Source: Batillaria attramentaria
Taxonomy: Eukaryota; Mollusca; Gastropoda; Batillariidae
Assembly (NCBI GenBank): GCA_018292915.2
Contig: JACVVK020000092.1
Span: 530,001-594,000, forward strand
Direction of reading: 5' to 3'
DNA length: 64,000 nt
The position numbers were made by a program, and so were the translations under genes. Each line of letters opens with the position of its first letter. The first letter of the stretch is position 1. Below the pieces are notes generated by a model, which was not told where the DNA came from, searched no databases, and saw only the letters and a program-made list of their open reading frames with translations. Positions 10,211-21,420 of the stretch are shown here, one piece after another.

Positions 10211-12644
10211 CTCACAGGGAACATTCAAAGTTAAACAATAACTCACAACAAGCAGACTGACACGGTGTGGAAGGGCAGAGTAAATCAGTAATCAGTTTTA
10301 CTGATAATGTTCGCAGAGAGACTATGTAAAGGAAGTCAGTAGCCGCGGAAGGCAGATGGACCGGGGGGAGGGGGTGGAGGGAGGCGGGGTTGGGGTGGTA
10401 GAGTGAAAGGCAGAATGAAGAGGTGGGCGGGGTGAGGTAGGGGTGGGAAAGTCGGGTGGCACAAACTAAAAAGGGCGTACCCGAGAACGACTCGGACGGA
10501 GAAACGAAAATGAGTAAGCTGTGGAAAAGCAGCGTTGAGAGGCCCGAGCTCCGTCACCTGATAGCTCAGCACCAGGCATGGACGAAAAAACGGCTAAGGC
10601 GCCCTAAATCAAACAATCCATCATCGCGATCCCTTAATATGATCAATTCGATCCCTTTGAAGCCTGCCGACTATGCCTCTTTCGAATGCTTGTCTTGTTT
10701 TCTAAACGTCTGTATTTTTTTTTCTCCCCCCCTCGAGAGTAAACGCTGTGTCCCGGCGGACTCTCACATTTATTCTGAGGGCACTGAAAGAGCAACTGCT
10801 TTGAATTCTGTAAGTCCTCCTTATTGTTGGGGTAGGATTTTAGGGGTCGATGGCCCGAAAACTGATCCAACCGGCTGAAGTGCCGGTGAACTAAGACAAA
10901 CGGACTCCCTTGGGCTTTTTACTCCGGGGAAAACAAAAATTCTTACGATATTTCTACTCGGAGTAAATCCCTCGTGGGATTAAGTTTGTCGTGTTGCACC
11001 GGCAACGGTTCTTGATATTTTCTGGCAGTGGTATGTGTAGTTTATTTCTTACTGTCCCGGCTTCACGGGCTTGGGTTACAACTGAACTCAGTACTTGTGT
11101 GCAGAAGACCACTTATAACAGTAATAGTTCATTTCTTATTGGCTTCAAGGCGTTATGTTGCACGTAGGAGGCAGAATCGATCAAGTGTGAACAAACTTTC
11201 TTCAGTCATGGATGGGTTCACTATGAAATGTCAGGTCGGACGCACTGCTGTGAGTATGCTTTCATTCTATCGCTTTTACGATATTACACGTAGGCAAGCA
11301 CATCAGCGTGTTTCATGAACGTTTCCTGGCCTAAAACAGTAACGTGTTTTGTACTTTGAGTGTTGCCTGGCTCTGAGCAACTTGTTTCTTTTCTGAGGCT
11401 GCCTACAGAATATGAAGGTTCAGTAACTGCAAGTACGTCATTATGTATGTCTCTTGGTACATGTCGATGCCTTACAAAATCAAAAACAATAATAAAAAAA
11501 AACAGAGACTGGAAACAAAACAACAATAACAAGAACAGCAACAACAGAACAAAAAACACCCCCCCCCCAAAAAAAAAAAGAAAAAGAAAAAAGCACAAAC
11601 AAAAACAAAACAAAGCAACAACAAGGAGAAAACAAGACATCTGTCTGTGCCACTTGCGCTTTGAAGGAAAAAGATGATAACTCGAGCTCTATGAACGCGT
11701 AGTTTTATGAAACGTCACCACCAGTGTTAACTGACACACGGCTCGATATTTTTTTCCTTTCTTTCTTTTTCCAAGCCCTTCACTTCAGCCGGTAGCTGAC
11801 AAGATATCAAAATCTGCGCCATGCCTCAGGAAGTCCCCCATTCACCTGTCTTGGCCGGAAAAGCAAACTTACACTCGCGGGACAGCGAGGCCTATTCAGA
11901 GAAGGGGGTATAGACTGAATGGAGGTTGAGGGTGGGTGCATGGACGAGGTAGTGGTGCTGGCAGAAGGAGAGGTTCCACCCCTCCCCCCCCCCTCCCCAA
12001 GTCACTGTCCAAATGTCCATCACTGACACTGTTCTGTGCGAACATGCTAGGGGTGGAGGTTCATTGTGGATGAATTGGGAAGGGGAAGCGGGGTAGGGGG
12101 GCTGGTGACAGGAGCCCACCCCCCATCCCGGGCGGCACTACCTCGGTACCCACAAACGGACAGTGTGTACGACTGAGATAGCCTGTCCTTCCACTGACAG
12201 GACCTGGCAAAACAGCGGAGCGGCGTTTATGTGCAAATGCGTATGACACTATGTACCTTCGCCCCCTTGACCCTTACCCGTCGCCACCGTGTCGCCAGCC
12301 ATTACCTACGAGCAGCGCCGTGTTAATAGCCGCACTAGCCCTGTCCTCCAATTAGTCGCTCGTCCGGCTCCCGTGCAAATAAGCCAGCTTGTTTGGGAAG
12401 CGTGCGCCCTGTCCCGCCAGCTTGGCGCTATAAGGTGTATAGATGGGAGCTATAGACGGGAGGGAAAATCTACTTTAGGATTCCCGAGTATTTCTACAAA
12501 AGGCGTGATGAGTCGTGAATCAAGTGTTACTGAAGAGTTCAGGGCACACCGACTACGAGCACTACACTGCAATGCTTATGATGGGGTTCTTTGATCGGTC
12601 TGGTATGACGGCTGCAGGAGTGGGGTGAGAAATTTTCGTTGAAA
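10211..12644. other. unique DNA; two GC-richer islands, no proven gene
   Basis: Island A (about 10455-11000) contains a 123-codon plus-strand frame from ATG 10510 (begins MSKLWKSSVERPELRHL) that is not low-complexity but matches no family I know. Island B (about 12280-12480) has homeodomain-type (CCAATTAG) and octamer-like (TGCAAATAAG) words. Low-complexity A/C tracts occupy 11510-11630. No complete gene structure is visible. Confidence 0.35.
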
Positions 12645-12834
12645 CTTTAGTGTTTCTTTTTTTTTTTTTTAGGGGTGTTGTTGTTGTTGTTGTTGTTGTG
12701 GGGTGCTTTCACAGACGCCATAAAGCTTCAGTGACATACGCCAGACTGACTCAGTCAGTGGCTCGTGGAAGAGTGGAAGAGTTAACACTCCTCCCCCTCC
12801 AATTATTCCAGTGGCGGACTTCCGAGTCAGTTTG

Positions 12835-12945
<111 letters not shown>

Positions 12946-13339
12946 TTGTTTGTTTCATTTTTCTTTTCAGTGAACGAACACGCAGTACGTTGCATGGCCG
13001 GATCCATCTTTCCGAAGGCAACTGCGATTTGGAGAGGAAAACAAAAATCTTGTACGCAAACACGCAGTCAGGCATACAATTTAACAGACACTGAAACGAC
13101 AATAAAAGGCCGGTAAAAAAAACAACAACAACAAAAAACGGCAAAAACAAGTTCAGTGTCAGCACTGAACTCCAAACTTCACGGGTCCATTCAGTTTGCA
13201 GTTGAAATGCAGAAAGAATAATATTACTAAGATTGAAGTAAGAAACTCGAGTGTTTTATACGACATTTTAGTGAATTAAATTCCATCGATCAACACCAAA
13301 ATCGTTCACTCCATACCCTTCAAAACGGAGGAGAGAATT

Positions 13340-13620
13340 AATCACGGTTGCGTCCCTGCACACACAGTCTCTCGCGCGACCTCATTTTGCACGCGGGCGG
13401 GCGAGACCCAGGCGACTGGCGCGCGCAGTCAGCTGACACCGGCAGAGGCTTCGCGGGCGCTGTCAATCAATTTTCAGCCCCGCCTCCTAGGGCGGCGAAG
13501 GCGGCCGGGAGGGAGTGTCTATTTTTGATTGGCGGTGGCATTCACCGGAGGGTGGAAATTGGCATGTGGAACGCGGAGGGCGGTATAAACCTTACAGCTA
13601 CCGTATCGCAGCACGTGAAA
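13340..13620 (+). promoter_or_regulatory. CpG-rich promoter-like island
   Basis: A CpG-dense segment in an otherwise CpG-moderate region. Visible elements in order: CTGTCAATCAATTTTC (TALE/PBX-like) at about 13459, CCCCGCCTCC and GGGCGG GC boxes near 13480-13495, GATTGG (inverted CCAAT) at about 13527 and GGTATAAACC (TATA-like) at about 13583. The order GC box, CCAAT, TATA is that of a plus-strand core promoter. It precedes a possible first coding exon ending in a consensus splice donor at 14062. A CpG-rich enhancer is the alternative. Confidence 0.4.
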
Positions 13621-13944
13621 TCGGCGATCCGGTCTGCTCTGTGCTTCTGTGTAGAAAAAAAAAATACTGCTCGCATATTGTTTTCCTTTGCCAAGCGTTG
13701 TCATGGTTTGCTTCGATTTGGCCCCGTGATCCAATTTTCGTGGGATCTGTTGGTAGATTAGTGCTGAGTGACAAGTAGAGCTGCGTGGATTTCTGTAAAT
13801 GTTATCAATTTCATACGTGTAGGAAAGGAGCCTGGTTGCCGGCCGCGGCCGGCGCGGCGGTGTCTGTAATCCTTGCATGTGATGTGAGACAAAACGATTG
13901 ATATGATCTGGCAAACTGTCTTCTGAAGCGTAACTCATAGTCCA

Positions 13945-14061
13945 ATGAATGATCTCAAGCTACTCAAGGTACACAGTTATATGATGAAGGTCAATATGAG
14001 AATTATGTGGCAGATTGATGATGCTAGGACTGACACCAAGAAATTATCAGCTTGCGACCGG
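13945..14061 (+). CDS. possible first coding exon (unknown protein)
   Basis: From the ATG at 13945 (context TCCAATGA) 39 codons stay open to 14061, where CGACCGG is followed by GTGAGTG, a near-consensus 5' splice site in phase 0. The peptide begins MNDLKLLKVHSYMMKVNMR and ends with a KKLSACDR-like stretch. No domain is recognisable and it is too short to classify. Without splicing the frame stops near 14101. It lies about 360 bp downstream of the TATA-like sequence at 13583, which would leave a long 5' leader. A chance frame is quite possible. Confidence 0.2.
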
Positions 14062-14478
14062 GTGAGTGTAGGGGAAGGAGGGGGGGGGTATGGGAAGGTA
14101 TAGGAGGAGAGGGGGGAGGGGTTGTTACCACCAATACCGAGTTTACATAAGAATTAAAGTAAAGCTACGTGTTTCTAGTAAAACCCAACACATTAGAGAT
14201 TACAACAAGACGGAACAACAAGAATGCCATGGACAAACCGAACTTGATATTTACAAATTGCAACAATGAATGCCGGCTCAGCCCCGATCTCTCACCTCCA
14301 CCCCTATTGTCTTGTTCTCTGACCTTTTCCGTGTTTGGCAGTCGGTATGACACAGACAACACACAACTGCATGTCAAGCAAACATGTCGCACAATTGATC
14401 AGTTCGACTTTTTTTAAAAATGTCTCCCAGATTTCATAACAAGCAATCGAGAATCTCCCTAATGCATGTTGTTTATTG

Positions 14479-14517
<39 letters not shown>

Positions 14518-15150
14518 CTCTCTGTGCCATGAGCACCTCTTACTGTTTTGCTCTCTGTACATGAGTGGTTGTAGTATTGGTGCAGAAAATACCACCATTG
14601 ACGAATGCATATACGTCAATGTTGCCCGGGTATTCACTGAGTTTGTTTTGCGCCATCGGCCAACAAATAAAATGCTTTTTTCTTTCATTCTAGTGTGATT
14701 GATACAATAATGCATGCATCTGAATAAACACCTTCTTGGTAGCTGTATCAAAGACTTCGCAATAATAGAAATGTTTTTTCGTAACAGCACCCGTCGACCA
14801 AAGCATTCATGTTTCGTTTTTGTAGTTTCAAGTTCTTGTGAGAAAGCAATGTTTATTTACAAGCTCAGTATCAGCAAGCCTGGAGACCAACTATGCTGCA
14901 GCAAATCGCAGAAATGTCATCAAGAAATTTCTAAACCTCCATCAGAGAAATGTATGCGAGGGTTCCGTGATAGAAGTTTCCATCTCTTTTTTTTCTACAT
15001 GTATCTGTATCGATAGTACTTTCTTGCACGGAACTCTCTTGTGTCACTACTTTCATTCTACAAACAGACAGTGCCGTTGCAGAGCACCCCCTCCCCCTTA
15101 CTCCTTGCCCCTCACCCCCCCCCCCCCTTTTTTTTTTTCAATGCATTTGA
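14062..15150. other. AT-rich unique DNA; (TC)n at 14481-14515
   Basis: Would be intron if the exon above is real. Contains a TC microsatellite and two AATAAA-like words near 14665 and 14723. No gene recognised. Confidence 0.4.
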
Positions 15151-15151
15151 G

Positions 15152-15243
15152 CTGGCCCCTCTCATGTTGCCCGACCCGTCTTTGATATCACCCATACGTG
15201 GTGGAAAAAGACGTTAAACTCTCCAAATACCCACACTCCCCCG
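15152..15243 (+). mobile_element. SINE family 1, 3' fragment
   Basis: Keeps the family's 3' half: CCCGTCTTTGATATCACCC, then CGTGGTGGAAAAAGACGTT, then an A/C-rich CCCACAC end. The pol III head is missing. Confidence 0.75.
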
Positions 15244-15890
15244 TGTGGTAATCAGAACTAAACCACTGGAGCCATCGTGGCCGGCCAGCCTCCCGGGGGA
15301 GCCCTGGATAACAGTGTCTTTACCATCTGTCCGGTACACAAGTGTCACCGTTACTTAGATTCCGCTCGGATGCAACCGTTTGTTTTCTTACTGTCCGGAC
15401 CGGAGGCGAAACGAAGCGGCAGTGAGGTGCACAAATTAGCCCGACGTGTTGATCCAGTCCATGTTTTTGCTAACCTTTGCCCTCCGGACCGGCCGAGCTA
15501 CTGAACCGACAATAATTTGATTGTTGCCGTTTAACCAAGAAAAGGGGAGGGGAGGGGAGGGGAGGGGGGTGGGGGGGAAGGAGGGGGGGGGGTAGTGGCT
15601 GGGTAGGGACGAGGTTTCTGGGGGGATGTAATAATTTCAAATAGTTTCAAAATCAAATCCCTTGGTCATGTGAACGCTGAGTGCTTTGGTTCACTTTCTT
15701 GCGTTCTTCCATTTAAGAACGGAGCTGGCATGTCCAGAAACTACGAGGATTTCATACATGATGTAATAGACAGGTAATCCGTAACAAAGAGGAGACAAGT
15801 TATCGCGACTATTCGCAGGCTTCTGTTAATTTTCACTATTCAGTGAGAACTAGCAATAAAAAATTAACAACAACAAAACCACAAAAACAC
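15244..15890. other. unique sequence with G-rich tract 15541-15600
   Basis: The G-rich tract has several runs of three or more G and could form G-quadruplexes. No gene seen. Confidence 0.45.
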
Positions 15891-15999
15891 AAACAAACCC
15901 AAAACAACAACAACACCCCCCCCCCCGCCCCCAGCGACAAAGAAACCAACAATACAACAACAAAATCAATTAAACAAACAAGCAAACCAAGAAACAAAA

Positions 16000-16490
16000 A
16001 TAATAATAATAATAATAATAATAATAGCTCTTATATAGCGCTAGTAGTCTGCTCAAAGAGCACTCAGTGCGCTACACACACACATTCTCACGCATACATG
16101 AAACACTAATTACGTGTGCGGAAGGGGGGGGGGTAGATGATACTACAGATCATATGCTGTCTTGAATAGATAAGTCTTTAGTTTTGATTTAAACTGTGGG
16201 AGGGTCTGGGTGTTCCTAAGGGAGGGAGGCAGAGAATTCCATACCTGGGGGGCACAGAAACTGAAAGAGCGCTCACCGAAGGTTTTGAGATTGAACTTAG
16301 GAACCTTCAGGAGCTTTTCCGATGAGGAGCGGAGAGTACGAGAAGGTTCATACGTGGTAAGTTTGTCGGAAAGATACTGAGGAAGGGACTGCTCAAAATG
16401 ACGGAAGGACAGTGTTGCAATTTTGTACTTGATGCGGTACACAACGGGCAGCCAGTGCAATTCCCTTAACAGGGGTGTGACATGGTCGCG

Positions 16491-16497
<7 letters not shown>
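16000..16497 (-). mobile_element. LINE (CR1/L2-like) 3' end, 5'-truncated
   Basis: On the minus strand an open frame (stop at 16143) encodes the classic C-terminal segment of CR1/L2-type reverse transcriptase proteins: KRDHVTPLLRELHWLPV, then a YKIATLSF region, a YLSDKL motif, RTLRSS, FGERSFSFCAPQVWNSLP and a final LKTYLF. The 3' UTR follows with AGCGCTATATAAGAGC and an (ATT)n tail. A (GA)n tract (16494-16523) abuts the truncated 5' side. The plus-strand copy at 56803-57113 shares the same C-terminus and UTR. No RT catalytic domain is left. Confidence 0.85.

Positions 16498-16523
<26 letters not shown>
16494..16523. repeat. (GA)n microsatellite
   Basis: Pure GA tract at the 5' break of the LINE fragment. 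It is followed by AACTTTATTTTCC, which resembles the sequence beside another GA array at 50428. Confidence 0.95.
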
Positions 16524-16525
<2 letters not shown>

Positions 16526-16574
16526 CAAGAAGAATCAAGAAAACTTTATTTTCCAACGGTTGAGGTACAATGTA

Positions 16575-17295
16575 TTAACGTGAGACAGTCAATTTTCATA
16601 CCTGCCGTTTCTATTTCTACTAGTGTCTATCTAAACAGAAAAATACACACACATACACATATGTAATGCAACCAAGAGAGAGAGAGAAACACAACAGCCA
16701 GACTGTGGCTATTTTCATTTAATGATACTAATCATAATCTGTGGAACCCATACAGCTGGGCATACAAAAGCGGTAAGTATGTGTGGGGGGGGGGGGGGGG
16801 GAGAGATTTAGCCCGGAACAGACGACTCACTGTGACGTCACAGTAGCAGACCTTACTAGTCTTGCAATCGTCCAAGAGTAAGACAGGAACGATTAGCCTG
16901 GTGGTACGAGTATAAAACTAATAGGTGCCAAGGGAAGCAATCCGGTGATGGTTGCAGTACTATTAGGAACCATTTAGGTCTGGACCCAGGCTGGAACTAT
17001 TCAAGCTGGAAACGGAACACTCGTGGGAATAGTGACAGAACTGATGTCAGGATGTCTGTGAAATTACTTAATTAGTAGTCTCTTTGATATTGTCCGGGGA
17101 ATGTCGCTGTTAATTGTTTTCGTGGAATGTTTGGTCGGTGCGTTGGTTGGCTTATGGTATTTGACTTCGGGTAATTTTATGAGTGTAAATCTTCCCCCCC
17201 CCCCCCTGAAGTTTATGTACATATGATCGCTATTTTGTGCGTATTCGTTGTTGCTTTTGCTGTTATTTTTCAAGGTTTCTGTTTTGTCTTGTTTA
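16575..17295. other. unique sequence, no gene seen
   Basis: Contains a G-run (about 16784-16801) and a C-run (17193-17206). No gene, RNA or transposon terminus recognised. Confidence 0.45.
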
Positions 17296-17299
17296 GCGT

Positions 17300-17345
17300 T
17301 GTTGTTGTTGTTGTTGTTGTTGTTGTGTGTGTGTGTGTGTGTGTT
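17300..17345. repeat. (TTG)n(TG)n repeat
   Basis: TTG triplets pass into TG dinucleotides. A second TG/GA compound array follows at 17487-17534. Confidence 0.9.
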
Positions 17346-17486
17346 TTGCTGTTGCTGCTTTCTGCAGACTATCCTGGAATTTCGACATTTTTCACAGCCT
17401 CATTCATAAGACGGAGAACGCATGCAATGACTAACAATCTGCACTTTTCTGAAAAGGAAGGCAGTATACCCCGCTTCAGCTAAGGT

Positions 17487-17534
<48 letters not shown>
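17487..17534. repeat. (TG)n(GA)n compound microsatellite
   Basis: TG tract passing directly into a GA tract. Confidence 0.95.
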
Positions 17535-18479
17535 TCTGCGCGCCGGTTCGCCGTGTTATTGCATGTGTTGTACGTGTACGTTCTGTGTGTGTTCGCCTTA
17601 AAAATGAAACCACTCATCAGCCCTCTCTACGCTGTCTACTCAAACGCGCACCTACACTCTAAACAACATTAAATATTTTACACCCCTACATGCTTGCACA
17701 ACTCTACACGCTCACCCTTCTGCAAACCTCTGCAACATCACAGCGAAAACCTCTCTCTTTCTCGCTCTCCCACCCCTCATGGAGTTAATTAGAAACTAGG
17801 GGCGAATTATTTCTAGGCGATCTCACACCCAGACGTAGCCTCGACTAGGGTGTATAGCTTACACCCCGTTATTTTGACTCCTCTTTACCAGGGGCAGGGC
17901 CCGAGCGTCACGTGTTGATGTTAGCGCGCACACCGCCGCAAAGTCAACATGTTGAGCAAAACAATGGCTGCTGTGCCGACGACGTCGGGTTGCGGGGCCT
18001 GCAGTTTTGCTCCCCTAAACTTTTAAAGGGGGTTTGGGGGTGTAAAAGGTGGGGTGGGGGTGGGGATGGGGTGGGGTGGGGTACGAAGTTGCCGTGATCA
18101 CGCAAACCCCAAACTTCATGTGCGAACATAGGGTATAGCCAATCACTTATTTGTGGCGTGACAGTCAGTCAGTGCTTTTTCCTCCGCCTGTTCCCTCCAT
18201 GTTTATTTCTCGGTCGTTCCGGAGTTCTGATGGGAGGGGAGGAGTAGTACTTCCCTATCAACTGGACTTAAAACAACAACAACAACAACAACAACAAACA
18301 ACAAAGTGCCCCCCCCCCTTCTCTTCGCCCCCTACTGAACAGTCACATTAATTATTTGCATTCTTCTCCGCCGTCCATTATGATAGCTATGGCATGTCAG
18401 GACATCGTGCCACTGATCGCAAAAGTCAAGGACACACACACTCACACACGCGTGGGGGAGAGGGAGATGGGGGGAGGAG
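17535..18479. other. unique sequence with CACGTG-containing GC segment
   Basis: Near 17905-17990 a GC-rich stretch has a CACGTG E-box and GACGACGTCGGG. (CAA)n occurs at about 18272-18303. No gene recognised. Confidence 0.4.
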
Positions 18480-18496
18480 TGTGTGTGTGTGTGGGC

Positions 18497-18547
<51 letters not shown>

Positions 18548-18620
18548 ACAGTTTCTGACGCCCTCCCCTCAAAAAAGAAAAAGAAAAAAAAAAGCAAAAA
18601 AAAAAAAAAAAAAAAAAGCA
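18480..18620. repeat. (TG)n(GA)n array and A-run
   Basis: Interrupted TG tract, GA tract (to about 18547), then a purine/A-rich stretch ending in a run of A's. Confidence 0.95.
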
Positions 18621-19130
18621 AGCAACGACAATCTATACATGACATTGTTTTTGCCGTGCACAGTTCGTCGAGTTCGTGGGCCGATTTTCAACTAATTAAC
18701 ATTTCTTGCCTGGCAGCCGGAATGCCTGCTCGCAACACTGTTGGCGACAGGAACAGCATTCTAGAAATGCCAGACTTATATGTTCCTCTGTCTGCTAGCA
18801 TGCGGGCGGTGCCAATACAAATCCCAGAGCAGTACATACATTTCCCACTCTTTTGTTTGACAGTAACTGTTTCACATGGCCTGTTATAAACTTTTTTTTT
18901 TTTTTGGAAGATGTATTTGCTTCCGTTTGTGATTTATCATGGCAGTATTTTCCTATTAACTTAGCGATGTTGTGGGAAATACCGCTTGTGGGAATCTTAG
19001 TAGAGGTTATCAGATTTTATGACTTCATTCTGTCGACTAAGTGGAGTACAGGTGACACTTTAACTACTTAGGAAGTTCCGTGCTTGTAGATTTGTATCAA
19101 TACATATCAAGCATATCATTCTTCCGGAAA
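18621..19130. other. unique sequence, no gene seen
   Basis: Moderately AT-rich DNA, T-run at about 18892-18905. Only short, unmatched frames. Confidence 0.45.
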
Positions 19131-19132
19131 AC

Positions 19133-19168
<36 letters not shown>

Positions 19169-19200
19169 GGGCACACACACACAGAGAAAGAGAGAGAGAG
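19133..19200. repeat. (CA)n with short (GA)n
   Basis: CA tract interrupted by CCGGG, then a short GA tract. Confidence 0.95.
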
Positions 19201-19262
19201 ACTAGGTTATCAAGAACCGTCAAACGCACTAGACTAGCACGAATAGTCTAACACATTTCATG

Positions 19263-19352
19263 CTTCAGCCCTAAAATCCACCGGAAACCTGAGGTGGCCT
19301 GTGTGCTGTCCCTCACCCGTGCTATGAGGGCACGTGATTATTCGGGCTGAAC
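19263..19352. mobile_element. ~90-bp inverted-repeat mini-element, copy 1
   Basis: Begins CTTCAGCCCTAAAATCC and ends ATTATTCGGGCTGAA, an inverted terminal match on the consensus TTCAGCCCGAAAA. A second element of similar length and interior (GAGCACGTGATTTTTCGGGC type end) lies at 47609-47691. Length and dyad symmetry suit a very small MITE. Confidence 0.6.
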
Positions 19353-19399
19353 TGTAGACTGAACAGTCCCCTTTCCGTTAAGCACTGAGGATCGGAGAA

Positions 19400-19421
19400 A
19401 GTACTCTGTGTGTGTGTGCTA

Positions 19422-19456
<35 letters not shown>

Positions 19457-19475
19457 ACAGTGTGTGTGTGTGCCC
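19400..19475. repeat. (TG)n microsatellite with CTACAG breaks
   Basis: Three TG blocks separated by two CTACAG interruptions. Confidence 0.95.
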
Positions 19476-19639
19476 AAAGGAAGAAAAACTATCTGTCACG
19501 GTTATTATGAGCCATCAGAAAAGAATTTTGCTATTTGCGTCAATATTTGCGCCAGAAATATGCCTGATACTTTCTAAACTCAGACAAGAACCCCACCGGC
19601 CCTTTATTTTCTTCCTATTACAGCGCCTCAGGCACTGAC

Positions 19640-19900
19640 ACAAAGTATGACAAGTGACCTGGCCACGCTCAGCCAATCAAAGTAATTGTCTCTGCGGGTT
19701 CTAATTATGGCAGCGGGTTGTGGCGACAGTAGGGCAACCCCCATTGGTTGTTGGCATTTCCGGGCAGTCGTCATCCCCGGGAGCCTCGTTTTCGTGTCAA
19801 AACAGGGGCCTAGGTGAGTGTCACACGGAAAATGAAATGTGTATGATATTAGCATCGCCGTTAAAGCCAGGCGCCTCACGGGTGCTTGTTTCAGTGATAC
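19640..19900. promoter_or_regulatory. enhancer-like unique island
   Basis: Unique DNA with clustered motifs: CAGCCAATCAAAGTAATTG (CCAAT, LEF/TCF-type ATCAAAG and a homeodomain core), TTCTAATTATGG and CCCATTGGTTG. The reading frames in it look accidental. Conserved non-coding DNA is an inference from motif density only. Confidence 0.25.
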
Positions 19901-19984
19901 TGACTAGTATATATACTGGTGTACCTGTTTGAAACGGCCGTAACAACAAAACAATGAGTAAGATAGAGCTGGCGCCAGTTGCCC

Positions 19985-20330
19985 TTATCAATTTACACCA
20001 CAGGAAAAATGATTGAATTGTTTCACTTTTCCCTTATCTTTGTCTAGCCACCCTAAAAACAGTTAGTGACTTTTCAAAAAGAAATCATGTTACATCCCAT
20101 CAAGCTGTGGTATACCGACTCGTATTTTGATCCAAGACGCAATTAACCCTTCGCTAAAGCTCAGGGTTGATTTGCGTCTTGGATCAAAATACTCGTCGGT
20201 ATCCCACAGCTTCATGGGGAATAACAGCTCAATACCACAGGAAGATGACTGAACTGGTTCTTCTTCGCTTTCCCAAAAGAGTAAGTGAGTTTTGTCTGCT
20301 TGATCATCCTGTTACCTACAGATAAGCTAT
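19985..20330. repeat. duplicated ~100-bp arms flanking a long hairpin
   Basis: A diverged direct repeat (ACCACAGGAAAAATGATTG near 20000 and ACCACAGGAAGATGACTG near 20235, both followed by C/T-rich text and GTAAGTGAGTT-like words) sits on each side of a hairpin. Hairpin arms are 20095-20150 and 20162-20219, nearly perfect inverses (core ATTTTGATCCAAGACGCAA), with about 11 loop bases. It could be a foldback transposon, the scar of an inverted duplication, or the template of a structured RNA. Confidence 0.75.
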
Positions 20331-20353
20331 TCAAGATATGCCAACGGAAGAAG

Positions 20354-20492
20354 AGGGTGGGTGGGTGTTTGGGGGTTTAACGTCCTTTTTCCACCACACA
20401 CGGGTAATATCTAAGACGGAGCAACGAAGAAAAAGCCAGCACAAATATTTGGCCCCAGCCGGGATACGAACTCACGACCCGAGCATCCAACG
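20354..20492 (-). mobile_element. SINE family 1, 5'-truncated
   Basis: Minus strand: B-box GAGTTCGTATCCCGGC, then GGGGCCAAATATTTGTGC and the 3' signature GGAAAAAGGACGTTAAAC with a CCCACC tail. The head upstream of the GGATGCTCGGGTC position is replaced by triplet repeats. Confidence 0.85.
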
Positions 20493-20855
20493 GAAGAAGA
20501 AGACGTAGTAGAAGTAGTACATGCAGTAGTAGTAGCAGTATTAGTAATAGCCGCAGCAGTAGAAGTAATAGCGGCAGTACTGAGAAATACATGCAGTAGT
20601 AGTGGTAGTAGTAGTAGAAGAAGAAGTAGCAATACATGCAGTAGTAGTAGTAGTAGTACATGATGTTGTAGTAGCAGTAGCAGTAGTAGTGGACGTAGTT
20701 GTAGTAGCAGCAGTATTAGTAGTAGCAGCAGCAGCAGCAGTAGTAGTAGCAGCAGTAGCAGCAGCAGTAGTAGTAGCAGCAGCAGTAGTAATACATGATG
20801 ATGTAGTGGTAGTAGTAGTGGTAGTAGCAGTAGTAATAGTAGTACATGTAGTCGA
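20493..20855. repeat. (AGT)n/(AGC)n trinucleotide array
   Basis: About 360 bases of AGT, AGC and AGA triplets broken by ATACATG words. Read as protein it gives poly-V/A or poly-L/T frames, which are artefacts. Confidence 0.95.
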
Positions 20856-21129
20856 CCAACAAGAAGAAACAGAGGCAGAGGAACTTGAAGAGAAGACACT
20901 CAGTCTAATAAGCAATGAGTCAGTCTCCTTGCAGGAGAAAATCACTGCAAACGCACATGAACTTCCCAAGCCAGTGTAGATCATCTACGCGAAGTTGTCC
21001 GTTCTGTATGCAAAAACGGGGCCGCACAGAAACAATGAACAGGCATGGAGAGGGACTAACCAACGACCGCCATGCCCACAAATGGGCAATAAAGAAAGGG
21101 AAACGACTCTGTAATCAAGGGGTGGTAAT

Positions 21130-21420
21130 AGTTCAGATTTGTCTCGACAATTATGGCGGGGCCTCGGAGGACGATTAGGTCCTAGCGCAACGCCTCACGG
21201 TCGCCATCACGGACGATATCGGGATGACGTCACGTCAAGATGGCGGCGATTGGAGGCGGTTCTGGGCAGCTCCAACTGTAAGCCGTTGAGCTGCGCGCAA
21301 GCAGTCCCCAATCGCCGGGTATTAAAAATGGACGGCAGTTTCCCACGAAATTGTCCGTGGGACCAACAAAGCAGGAGGAAAGGAGAGGGAGAAAATCTGA
21401 ACGATCTCATCGCATAAAGA
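21130..21420 (+). promoter_or_regulatory. promoter-like island with CRE, YY1 and CCAAT words
   Basis: Contains ATGACGTCACGTCAAGATGG, that is a full CRE (TGACGTCA) next to a YY1-like AAGATGGCGGC, then GATTGGAGGCGG (CCAAT plus GC box) near 21248. TATTAAAAATGG follows about 60 bases later. GGCGATTGG (about 21245) and CCAATCGCC (about 21309) are inverted. This combination is common in broad metazoan promoters. No following exon is recognisable. Confidence 0.35.

Noticed and set aside
10456..10878. 140-codon plus-strand frame as a gene
   Set aside because: Not repeat-derived, but no domain, no splice or promoter support; noted in the region description only.
16143..16556. 137-codon minus-strand frame as a host gene
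   Set aside because: It is the C-terminus of a LINE protein with a microsatellite-derived N-terminal extension.
20411..20979. Poly-L, poly-T and poly-V frames up to 162 codons
   Set aside because: Translations of the AGT/AGC triplet array.
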